A model generated the notes under the pieces. That model saw only the letters and a list, made by a program, of their open reading frames with translations, searched no databases and was not told where the DNA came from. The translations under genes were made by a program, and so were the position numbers. DNA of 60,000 nucleotides from Owenia fusiformis (taxonomy: Eukaryota > Annelida > Polychaeta > Sabellida > Oweniidae), in the NCBI GenBank assembly GCA_903813345.2, contig CAIIXF020000006.1, positions 2,978,001 through 3,038,000 of the forward strand, written 5' to 3'. How positions within the stretch are numbered: the first letter of the stretch is position 1; every line of letters begins with the position of its first letter. Of the stretch, positions 24,701 to 36,700 are shown piece by piece.

Positions 24701-27700
24701 TCATCATAAATTGTGTCGTTCTCATATCCATCATCATAAATTGTGTCGTTCTCATATCCATCATCATAAATTGTCTCATTCGCATATTCAGCATCATCAA
24801 TTGTGCCAGGTTGCACTAAACAAGTAAGTCGGGTATTTTCATTGGTAGAAACCGAGGTAACATATTGTGCCCCAAAGAGTGTTGGGAACATAACGTCGAT
24901 AATAGCTATTAGAAATCACAAGGGCAATATAATGCCAAGTTTACATGCTAGGCAACAACAACAGTATACATGCAAGAAAGATCGTGAGTTCGAGGCATAA
25001 ATGTTCCCAATGTTTACTCATACTTACAATTGGGACATAAACGATTTATGTCTAATGTTATCTCTAGGTCCCTTTGTTTGGTGTCAGAAGTTTGAATATG
25101 CAATGAAGCATTGGTTGCAGAAATCTACAGAGCATGTTATTGGATCTGTGCTAATAAGTCCCGGATGTTTCAGCCTCTTTAGAGGATCGGCTCTCATGGA
25201 TGACAATGTCATCAAGAAATTCACATATGAATCTTCAACTGAGCCGTCCCACTTTATTCAATGGGACCAAGGTGCGTTGACTACACCAATAGACAAATTA
25301 AATATGAAATTAATTGACGTAAAAAACTCAACTTGGGCAACTCCATGAAAGGCTTAGTTATGTGATTGGATGTCATATACATATGTATTTTTAAATATTT
25401 TATTTATATTTTTTCTTCGAATCAATGGACAGTTTTGTTTTTTGTTATGTTCAATATTTTATCGATGGCTTATTGTAATTAATTGTGGTCATTTTTGAAC
25501 AGGTGAAGACAAATGGTTGAGTAACTTATTACTGCAACAGGGTTACAGAATAGAGTACACAGCCGCGTCAGACATCAACTCATTTGTCCCAGACACGTTT
25601 GATGAACTGTTCAAACAGAAACGTAGAGTTATTCCAAGTAGTCTCGCCAACCTTATTGACCTGATCGATACAGCTAAGTACACTGTAAAGAAAAATGACA
25701 CCATATCTTGGCCGTTCTTTGCATACCAAATGCTCTTGCTCATTGCAACCATTCTGTCTCCAACAACGGTCCTTATCGTCATCGTAAGCTCGCTTGAGAA
25801 TCTAATGGCAGTCTCGAGGTTATTTGTGACCGAAAACCCAGTGAACGCAACAATAATGGAGCAAGGTGATGATGTGACTATATCGCCTACATCTGTGGTT
25901 CTCAAAACTCCCGTTGATAATGCAGCACTGGGTGTGGCCGTTCTCATCAACGTACCAATCATTATAGCATTCTTTGTTGTATGTGTAAAAGCCAGTGAAA
26001 AAATACAGGTACCTGATAATGTCTTTTTGATTCATGTTATTTGGATCAGATTCTGACTGCTAATGTTAAAGGTGTTGATTCTGTTACAGGTGAAGCCTGA
26101 TGAAGCCTTTAGATTGTCCCTCTTGAAATTAACACTGCAAATGTAATTGCCATTCCAATCATCCAGCCATTTCTAATTTTATTATCCTGTTCCCTTTCAG
26201 CTAAAATTTGCCAAGGTTTTGGCTGCAGTCTATGGTATAGTGATGCTACTGGTAGCAATCAGCGCTGGAATGATCGTTTTTGAAACTGGACTTTGTAACG
26301 CTTTCACAATGATGGTTGTAATACTTGTGACCATATTCATTACATCTGGGCTTTGTCATCCACAAGAGATCTTTAACCTTATACATGGCGTGATCTACTA
26401 TATGGCTTTACCATGCATGTCGATGTTAATCGTGATATATTCCATGTGTAACTTGAATGATACAACTTGGGGCACGAGAGAGAAGTCGGTAATTGTACAT
26501 GAGAACCCAGAAGAAAAAATGTCCGACACACCACCAGCTTATGAAGGTGAACTTAACGATGGTCTTTCTGTTTGATATTGATACTGTTCATGGTCATCAG
26601 ACTCATCAAGTACAAGGCGAACACGTAATCCTCTCAGAAATGTAGCTATTTGAATTCGTGTTGGTCCCTCCGTGAAATTAAATAATTAGGGACATCTTAT
26701 AGTATATGAGCCAGGCCACAGGAAAAGGGGTCTTATCACAGATTTTTTCAATATTCTGATTTTTTGTTTATCTTAAAAAGCACAAAGAGACCTTTCAAAT
26801 GAGCCATGGCTTGTGTCTTAACATTTTCCCCTTGCATATATAGACCAAAAAGTCGGATTTGAATTTAGCACATTTCCTCTAAATTTTGGGCACATTTTTG
26901 GCTCTGTAGCACAATTTTAATTATTGTGATAATACCGGTTTTCCTATGGCCAGGCTCATATATTGAAAAGTACTGAAGAACTTGAGAATGTAGTATTGCA
27001 CCTTTTTGTCCAAATAATTCTGTTCACCCAACTTGAATTTATAGTATTGTATTGTACATGTTTAGCTGTGGAGTGAGCCATGTCAAAGCAATATTCTATT
27101 ATCAATTATATTATATTACAATTTATTTTCAGAAAGTTACGAGGGTTATGCTGATGGCAGTGAAAAATCAATTGTCGAGGTGACATGGATTGATGACCCA
27201 GCTTTGGGCAATGGAAATCAGACACTTCTTCCCGAGAAGGAGTCTTTCTTTTTCGAAGACCTTATCCAAAAATATCTTAAGCCAAATAATGATCAAATTC
27301 ACAAAGAAAAAGAAGAGATTGCCTTGTCTGATCTTCGCTATAGAATTGTTTTTGGCTTTGGGCTTCTGAATGCGATGTACTTTACTTTGATATTGGGTCT
27401 TCAGCTTATTAAGGAAAGAAACGTTTATTTTGATGTTCCTTGCATCCTTCCTGTAGCATTAAGGGGTACCCAAAATAATCCCAATCTGCGCTTGGAGCCC
27501 ATTGGGATTGGCTTCCTTTTGTTCTTTGGTTTGGTGTTGATCATTCAGTTTTTTGGTATGATTGCACATAGATTTGAAACAGCAATGCACATATTGTCCT
27601 CAACCACAATCCAATGCTGTGCTTCTTTAATGTCCTCAACCAAAAGGAAAGAGAACCATCAAGCTGATAAGATTAAACAAGCCTTACAAACGGCTAAAGA

Positions 27701-28100
27701 ATTGAGCACACTGCAACCAGATGAAGACACTATATCTGTAGTTTCTATAGATCCAAGTTTAGCTAGTTTAACGCTAATTGGTGAAGGGGATGACAATGCT
27801 AACAGAAACCGCTTGAAAGGAGCACAGAAAATTAAAGCAAGTGAACGTAAACAAAAACACTTAATGGGAACACTTGATGCTGCCTTTGCAAAAAGGTTTC
27901 TTAAAATTCAACAGCAAATTGAGACTGGGGCAGATGTTCTTCCGGATTACCCAGATGGGTTTAATCCAATGACTAATCAGCAACTAGTGAGGCGCCGGAT
28001 GACCAAACAGTTTATTGAAAACAACAAAGATAATCTGTTTGAGACAAGGAAATTAGAATATGCAGAAAGGCGAGCAAGTCTGTACCCACGGGACAATTAA
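18797..28100 (+). CDS. CHS: Chitin synthase, 14 exons, 1603 aa, divergent catalytic motifs
   Basis: Polymerises UDP-GlcNAc into chitin at the plasma membrane (GT2 family). Coding exons: 18797-19185, 19454-19835, 20319-20495, 20592-21583, 21816-21915, 22087-22280, 22822-22901, 23477-23585, 23935-24088, 24290-24500, 25068-25271, 25503-26008, 26201-26546 and 27133-28100. All phases join; the total is 4812 nt. The N-terminus is acidic and disordered, followed by about nine membrane helices in exons 2-4. Then come LFVLPMFCG and EQSLTLNRR, CTMWHENE, and the DGD motif at 894-896 (24392-24400). GPFVWCQKFEYA and SPGCFSLFRGSALMDDNV follow, then EDK at 999-1001, QKRRV at 1036-1040 and WGTRE at 1256-1260. 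Two last helices and a basic tail end the protein. Most animal enzymes have EDR and QRRRW, so the site is altered although the gene is otherwise intact. There is no myosin head. It is divergent from DNAJC25 and convergent with the tetraspanin gene. Confidence 0.96.
22313..22430. mobile_element. 118-bp MITE in chitin synthase intron 6
   Basis: The left arm GGGGTTCGTTTTTCGTACGATCGTAACTTACGAT pairs with the right arm ATCGTAAGTTACGATGGTTTCAAAAACGGACCCC, with a short spacer. It begins 33 bases after the exon 6 donor. Superfamily unknown. Confidence 0.7.
24509..24807. repeat. 30-bp minisatellite beside the exon 10 donor
   Basis: Nine full units and one partial unit of TCATATCCATCATCATAAAT plus TGTGTCGTTC. 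Six units are 30 bp with the consensus core, one is 33 bp, and three carry TTCAGCA in place of TCCATCA. The array starts 8 bases after the GT of the exon 10 donor. Because the period is a multiple of three, long open frames appear on both strands (acidic YENDTIYDDG repeats on minus). These are by-products of the repeat, not genes. Confidence 0.9.
26703..26962. mobile_element. 260-bp MITE in the last chitin synthase intron
   Basis: TATATGAGCCAGGCCACAGGAAAA at the left mirrors the right end, with further pairing of GTCTTATCAC and GTGATAATAC. TA dinucleotides border the ends. It lies in intron 13, downstream of the alternative stop codon. Confidence 0.65.
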
Positions 28101-28707
28101 TTAAAATAAAACTGTTTTTGGAATCCAATAATTCAACTCTGCTGATATAGTAGCTTATTTATCTACTTTGCCCACTCTTGAGTGTTGAGTTAAAAAAGCG
28201 CCAAAATAGCCGCCTAATCTTGTGCTGACATCTAAAGCTGGAGTATTTGGAAATAATCACTATTTTTTGTACTGAAAATATGTATATTTTGTATTATAAG
28301 CAATGGATTCGGCTGCACTGTACTGCGCTTGCAAAGTCATAATAATTGCATTTCCGAAGCTAGTACATATGTATATGACATCCATCGTTTACACGTCAAA
28401 AAAATTATTTACTTTTTTGAGTATTTCATTGTGAAAATAAGATATAATAGTGTATAATATAGTATAATAGCAGATTATTCGCTAATATTAACCTTGAGTT
28501 CACACAGTGTAAATAAAATTGATATATTGTATTCGAGAATTTATATGTTTGTCTATTGTTTAATAATGCTGACACCTAGACTTGAAGCATTTCTTAAAAA
28601 AGAAGTGTAAACTTTTGAGTGCATAGATCTAATTGATGTTATAATATTTATTTATATGTAAAACAACATGTGAAACATAAACACTGTGTAGAATAGTGTT
28701 TATAATA
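28101..28707. other. Chitin synthase 3' flank
   Basis: An AATAAA lies at 28105-28110, only 5 bases past the stop, and another at about 28512. The second fits a normal 3' UTR better. No coding signal is seen. Confidence 0.4.
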
Positions 28708-29698
28708 CAGGGCATCCACAAAAAAAGTATACCCAACTTCAATGCCAGGTTACTAGAATTCTGAGCAATTTTTAAAAAATACAAAGGTAGCAGTATAGTA
28801 AAAGGCCTAGTTTGTCGCCCATCCAATGGTACTTAGATCATTATGTAACTGTCCTAGATGACTGAGCAATCATGACTTTTAGGAAAGGTGGTAAAATCAG
28901 CACTGTGCCAAGTTAGCATTCAAGTAGGAATGACACAGTAAATGTTTTTTGTGTTCAAAACATTATTAATGTTCAAATTGACACTTGTTTTATGTTCTTC
29001 CAACTTTTGCATAATTTTCCATAACTTTTAGTTGGTACCTCCCTCTCGAGAAATTGGATCCGAAGAGTCTCTTGAACAGCAATGAAACTTCTACTTGCTG
29101 ATATGCAGCTTTGAAGTCAATTGTATCTCCATGTAAAGTCAGTAACCCTTGCTGAAATCCTCATTCTCTCAGAAGAACTCGAATTTATTGAATCTAAACA
29201 AGTAGATTAATGTGAGAAAGTATTGCTATAAACCATTTCAATAGTAAGAATAGTGGTTCCATAAACAGTACATGTGATTTGCCTTTTAGAACTTTTTGTT
29301 GGCTCTACTGCTCAGGAGTCAGTTGAACCAGTTTTGCAGGCCTATTTTAGAGTAAGTTAAGCCTTTTGCCAAACCTTTTTCATAAGAGAGTTACTCAGTC
29401 CCAAGTCCAGTTCAGTATGGAAGGCCTGTCCTCTAACTTAATGTAACAGAAAAAGAATGCTAAGCCAATTACACATCAATTGCCACGCAGGAGGGTAACT
29501 TGGCACAGTGCTAATTTTACCCCCTCTCATAATGGTCAAGATAACTCAGTCATACATGACAGTTACATTATGATCTTGGTACCATTTGATGGAGAATAAA
29601 TCAGGCTTTTTACTACTACTTTTGTATTTTAAAAAGATTGCTTATGATTCCAGTAATTTGGATTTGAAGTTGGGTATACTTTTTTTGTGGACGCCCTG
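28708..29698. mobile_element. Mariner-like non-autonomous element with about 220-bp TIRs
   Basis: CAGGGCATCCACAAAAAAAG at the left and CAGGGCGTCCACAAAAAAAG at the right (reverse complement) start a terminal inverted repeat. It continues, with substitutions, for some 220 bases to GCACTGTGCCAAGTTA. TA flanks both ends (28706-28707 and 29699-29700). The start CAGGG(Y)GTCCAC resembles Tc1/mariner ends. The 550-base interior shows no transposase frame. Confidence 0.8.
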
Positions 29699-30754
29699 TA
29701 TAATTCAATAAAATTTAAAAAGTTAATGAAGGTACAAAATGTGGAGAAATATAACAGCAACATTATTGTTTTATAAAACGATGATGCAAAACATCTTTAT
29801 TCTAGCTATTCTTGAATATATGCAAATTCATACAAAATATGTTTTCATTGCTACAATTATATTGTACATGCTGGTTATAATATGGTTATTTACAATTGTA
29901 TTGTGAATGAATTGGACAAATGGGGCAAAAAGCATGCAGTGTAATCATTTAATGCATGCTACTATAATAGCCATATTTTATTCAAACCATGTATCATAGA
30001 AAAGTAACAAGTGAAGTTGGAAATTTTGATGAAAATATTTAATTCCAAATCTACAGTCAATCTGATCATTTCTGATCGCCTATTTTGCCGAATATTACTC
30101 ATAAGTGTTAAGTATACATTACTTTCAGAATACTGACTTGACTGTTATTTTTGAATGACTGGCAATGACACAAAATACGATTGAATAATTAAGTCCAGAT
30201 TGGACCCTTGAAATTATGTTTCATATAATGGACAAATATAAGAAGGTCTATGGGTTATTCACATTTTTACATAAATATACATTTCTCTAAGTCTACATCA
30301 TCACAATTAGCTTAATACCTTATATTGTATGAACAACACCTCTAGAGCCATCTTTTAAAATACTTGAAAACAAATTTGGCAAATAATTCTTTATCCAAAA
30401 CAAAGTTTAGACGACTCATCTAAATTTCGTTCCTATTGTTAATTTCCTACTAATTGTAAATCTATATGGGCATACTCTGCATACTTATATCAATATAATA
30501 ATTTCGAGATAGACACATCGACAACAAACTGATAATGCCAAGATTTTTATAGATCTATATTGCCATATTTAGTTTATCAAAATCTACAGACTTCACAATA
30601 TGAGTAACTTTTAACAGTTGAGATCCATGACTTATTCTTCTTTATCCTTGACTCAACTGTTTTTATGGGTAAAATATATGACCAGCCATCGTTTTTGTGA
30701 TTGTTGGACATCTATAGCGATTAGAAAATGTTGTTCCCTTCCAATAAGATAGCT
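29699..30754. other. Gap between convergent genes
   Basis: AT-rich DNA. It should contain the 3' UTR of the tetraspanin gene (minus strand, reading left from 30754). I see no further gene or repeat. Confidence 0.4.
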
Positions 30755-33700
30755 TTAAACAGCAGTTCCCTCTCGAATAGCACAACATAGCATCATGGAG
30801 AATGCCATTCCCAACAACTGTAAAATATGGTATACATAACGTAAGTAAGCACAAGTGGCAAACGGGGAATCAAAGGAGTATTGCAGAACCCAGCGAGAAA
30901 GAGAGTATCTTATAGAACAACGAGTGATAAGGAAAACAAACCCCCAAAATCCCAAATTGTCATCTGATCTTGTCTAACAGTGCATAATGAATTATAATAT
31001 GCTAGATTTATAGTTACTATGAAACATCGTCTTTGTCAAATTAATACATCACATTATTATTGTTCGATCATTACCATCATGAGATTGTTGGTACTGACAA
31101 CAAACATTGCTTTATGTAGTAATATCATATACAATTTTGTTCGAGTGTTTTAAATATATCACGTATACTAGAGTTTTGGTACGTACCATTAGGATACCTA
31201 TGGTTATTCCTACAGCAGCCATTATAACAATATTTTCATTCAAGTACCACATCAGCTCGATATAACATGGCTGGAAATAACAAAACAAAAACATTAGTCC
31301 GTCAAAAATGACCTTTTCTTGAGATGCTTAAGTATTTCAAGAAATCAAAATGACTGCTATTTACCCTGGAACATCAACACCAATGTTTATATAATATATG
31401 TGTAAGTGCTTCCTGAATGTGCTTTTAGAGTACACAGTTTGTAATTTTTATATTATTTCAGCACTGTTGGATATATTGTTTATTTATTTACTTGAACAGG
31501 TAATTTGACGTCAATTGCCAATGGGCATTATTAGCACTATATACATTTCAACAATATCTCATTATATTATTACACATACCTTCTTATACGTAGGTGGTTT
31601 ACAAGATGGTGAACCAAGGCTTTTATAGTCCTTCAATCCTTTATAAGCACCGCAACATAGGAACTAAAACAAAGAAAAAAATCAGATGAATATTCCACCA
31701 ATCATCAATCTACCCTTTTTAGCATAAAATGTGGAATATTTGCGGGCGTATACGGTAATGACTTCAGGAGAATTTGTGTGTCACAAAATATCCCATGGGC
31801 AGATTGATTTTTTTATTGATTGGTGATAAAAATATTGTCATTGCTTTCACATGTATGTCTCAATAAATGTAATCAAAACAGAAAACATGGTTTCTCATTT
31901 CTGATATAAGACAAAAGATTCGTTCGTGCATGATCTAATACAGGCGTGTATACATTAACATAATTTTACATTTTGTTCAGTGGGATTATGAATTACCCAT
32001 TAAATTACTCTGAGGAGATAGGGACTGTGATCAACGTCACTGCGTTATATAAGAAAAGTGTTGCGTAACACGTTTATATTTAGTTAATTATGTAAATATA
32101 AAAGTACATCCATTTAATCGGATTTTGCAAGGAATTCTGCTTCCTTTCGGGAATTGTAACAATGGTCGGTCTGTCATGTCTGATTTCTGGAAAGTTTAAT
32201 ACAAACTTGAACTGATTAGTAGAAAACGAGACGCTAATTTGTTTCTTTCGTAAAACAGGAATAGAAATGTGATTCAAATGTGTGGTGTATACCCAGTGCG
32301 ATGTGTGGTTAATGTGCACCTCCCATGTGTGTTAACATTAACGGTGAACACAATGAGTCCAATATGCAGAACAGATTTGTAGAATTTATTGGGTACTTTA
32401 TTGGGCAGTTTACGAGCTGGTTACAACAGCGTAGGTTGGCACCTAAGTGCCTGATATGATCGGCACTTACAGTCTACAATATGGATCGAGTATATGTTGT
32501 AATATATCAAAGTCTTACTCATTCTGTTATTATTTTGCAGGTGGTACTATTAAGTGATAACGTATTCTTCAAATGATGGAGTACGCAGGTTAAAAACATG
32601 AATTGTTGAGCGTGATTTTTGATACTTGAGAAATAGTTGATAATAATCCCATTTCCATCATCATTGTTAACATGTAGAATCATGATAAAAGGACTATTTT
32701 GATGTCAAAGTCTGTATTATTAAGTAATCTAATATTGTAATCGAGTATTGTTGCACTTACATTTGGCTGTACATTGTCCATGAGGATCCGGGCAGCTTTA
32801 CCAGCCACTGTGTTGTTATTGTGATAGTTCTCAACGGCATTTTCTAGAGTATCACCAACTAACTCCCTCAGCTGAAATTGAGTTTTCATACATTCAAATG
32901 ATATTAAATAAAGTTGGTGATATTTTATTACTCTAAAAGTTTAGAGTTATATTGTACTCAGAAATCTGTGTTATGGTAAATTCAATGGTGGCAGACTTCT
33001 TATTACATGAAAAATTCAATCCATTAGTAGACTTACAGATCCCTTCGTTACAAGCCCCCAGATTCCAACAGCAACAAGGGCCAAGAAAATGAAACACAGT
33101 CCTCCAAAAAACTGAAAATATAAATCATGACATAGTTATGATACTAAATTAAGTAATATACAATAATATATAATATGTATAATATATATTATATATACAA
33201 TTTAACTGGTTGGGCATTGTACAATTGCACTTTTGATATCATCTGTGTTGTCAATTTACACATAAAAATAAGAAACAGCTCGTAACTTACACCAATAGAC
33301 GTTACATGCCTAAAATCTGAAAATAATTGATCATATATGATTTCTTTACATTTGGGATATTTTGAATCAGAGTTACATACGTAAGCGTTATGAATAAGGC
33401 CTCTGAGCCATTTTTAATAATAATATCGAGAAATGTAAATGAGTCAGAGCGTTTCATGGAAAGTCTATAAATAAAACATTATGCAATCTCATTAAAGACT
33501 TATTGCTAAAGAACTTTGTATGTACTCAAGCATCTCATGCACTTAACACTCAGTTATATAGACATAACTTTGCACTTAGGAAATTAGTTGCAAAACCGAA
33601 CGCCTGCTTTATATCACAATTTTCATTTTATGAGCTTTAACAAGTGATCAATTCTTCAGGGTTGGCCAACTCTGAGTTTATTTGAAAATAAGCTCTGTGT

Positions 33701-36700
33701 CAGATATCATTAGCGATAAGGACGATGGAATTATACCTTATCTTTAACTGGATCCAATTCCATTTCGAAGAAACATTTCCAGCATAATTATTTTATATTT
33801 CATTTATTGATATTCTTTGATTACTTATGGCTTGAATAAACATCTCATCAATGAGTGTGTTAGGTGGTAATGTCTTTTGGCTGACTGTTCATTTGATTGA
33901 TCCTTCCTACTTGACAGTAATTGACAGGAGATTAGAACCTGAGCAAGTCCGTTTTGATTGTTGCAATATGCATTAACTGTGTCTTCATAATTGATTTGTG
34001 GACATGTTGCAAAGGATATCCATAGGAAACAATCGTGTGCTTTGGTCAAATTGAGTGAACAGCAAATTGTTAATTGAAAGGTCTTTGTCAGAGAGAAGCA
34101 CACTAAACGAAAAGGCCACATGGTAATAATAACTAGTGTGTTCTTGACAACTTCACACATTCATGACATTATCACAATTTCCATCGATGTGGATATCTAC
34201 AGGGTCAACACGATACAGCCTTGGCGTTCACAGTTATGCTTTCATATTTTAGAGAGCCAACAAGCAAGGCTACACTTTTCAATTGACTTCAAATTAAACT
34301 TTTTAAAAGAAAGCTTCATATAATCTTCATGGGTAGGCTCTGGACCAGGGTCCTATGAGGCACACATGACGTTGCCAAATTCTCTGATTAGAAGCCGAAT
34401 GTACGATCAATCAGAGGCTTTGATAGTTATATTTAATTAAGCTCATATGGTAGTTATCCCCCTGTATCTTCTTTGTAAACAATGGTTCATGATCCGTGTG
34501 AGCTTGGACCTGCTTACTGATGAGCTTCACTACCTGTTTTATATTTATTGCTTTAAAGAAGAATTACCATATCTTATTTATCAGATTTTTACATGATTTG
34601 TTTCTTTAATGGATTGGAAAATGTCCAAAGATACTGTGATGAAGTTTACATTGGAAAGCGAGTATGGCAGGAGATTCGATATGATGTCACTGATGTGATT
34701 TTTCTGACAGTATGAAGATGTGACAATGTGATGCTACCATTTTTATGAAATGCTATATGACAGCATTATTTGTTAACGTTTTAGCCAATAATGTGATGTA
34801 ACAGTATGATGTGGCAATGTGATGCTACCATTTTATGAAATGTTTTTATGAAATGCTATATGACAGCATTCTTTGTTAACGTTATAGCCAATAATGTGAT
34901 GTAACAGTATGATGTGATAATGTGATGCTACCATTTTTATGAAATGTCAGATAGTATTATTTGATAATGCTATTGTAATATGACATTTTGACGAGTCGAA
35001 GTGACGCTACGCTTGAGATGTCATTTGACCTAATATTTATATGTCTCTCTATAGTGTCTGCCATGAGAATGACATTATATGATGTGTTATTGTGATGTTA
35101 CAATGATGATATGTGATGTGTATGACATAATGATATGTCATTTTGATATGACACCATTTGTATGTGATCATCAATCGTATTATGATGTTCTTTTAACTTA
35201 TTGCAACATTCGATTCGATTTTTATTTTTTCATAGCGTGTGATTCAACATCACTCATGCTTCCTTGCCTATGATGTTATTACAATGTCAGATATCGGAAC
35301 TTGACGCAAGAGTGTCACGCGAGGAAAGTTAACAAGCCCTTATAGAGCGTCTCTAGAGTATGGAATTACATCGTACTTGTATTACGTATTATACACATTT
35401 TGAAATAATCTACTGTAGAAGCTAAATTAAATTATATCACGAAAAAAGAATAATTTATGATGGTTCCAATGTATTTAACATTCAGCAGCTGACTGTTACA
35501 TACAGCCCCCAAACTGGGATTACGTTATATATTATACGTTACAGCGTTACGCATGAAAATAATTCCTAATAAATCCAAAAATAGCGTTGATGGAACATAT
35601 ATATGATTAATGAAAAAATGAATATATTACATATGCAAAGTACCATAACATGTACTGTGTCGTTACAATTGCTCCATCTATCAAATTAGTACATACCGCT
35701 CCTAATAATACTTGACTCTCCCTCACAGCACCAAAACATCCCAAGAAACCCAGGAGCATCATCATAAGACCCACGGCAATCAATATGTAAGCCCCGTGGA
35801 AGAGTGACTGGAACGTCGCTGCGTTGGTGACATATTGGTTAAACTTAGGGTCGACACAAACCCATATTCCCACCGCAAGAACGGCACACCCCAGCAGCTG
35901 AAAACATAGATATGCAACACATCAATATAATGACATCGAGTATGGAGTATGGATCTTTATAAGTTTTTGTTTTAAATAGCATAGTATTGTTTTTGTGGAT
36001 TTGTGTTATGAATTGATCTTATATAAGGGTTGCATGATTCTTGTAATTTCTGATTATGATTTATTGATTCCTGATGATGGGAGAATGAGTTTACTTTGTA
36101 CATTTTAGTTTGGGATATTAGGGTTTGTTTTCCTTATCACTGATCGTGGTATTTGATGCATCATTGTCTTGATGTGTAATATTCTTTAGTGTGGTTACAA
36201 AATTGTTAATTATTAGTATAATGTCATCAGTGGCGATGTGTTCAATTTTGTAATAATGATTATTGAAATGTGGGCAAGGTAACTAGCGGTAAGGATGGGT
36301 AAAATGCCATTTATTAGAAAAATCGTCCTCGCGAGTGTAATCCCGAACCCATTTGTCATCCAGTAGAAGTCCAGGAATGATATGCTATAGAATTTTCCTC
36401 TCATCTTTCCTTTAACTGTCAATGTAGGAATAATAATTCAATGTTAATTGTCAATTAGACCTGATAAATATAAAATACAAACAATTTTAGCTCATAAAAG
36501 CACCACGGGGACATCTTTTCACTTCATAGACAGTATTTGGTGATTAACCTTCGTTCCAATATTCCTTTAACACTCATATTTTAAATCCTAATTTTTATGA
36601 GAACCTGAATACATAACTTTCTTGCGGGGGTAGAAAAAAGAAAAATAACCGTGTTTAGCACAAACGTCTTTGAAAGGTAATATTAGATTTTCCTGAAAAA

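Noticed and set aside
24484-24891. 135-codon minus-strand frame with acidic 10-residue repeats
   Set aside because: It is the translation of a 30-bp intronic minisatellite; the period keeps all frames open and there is no gene context.
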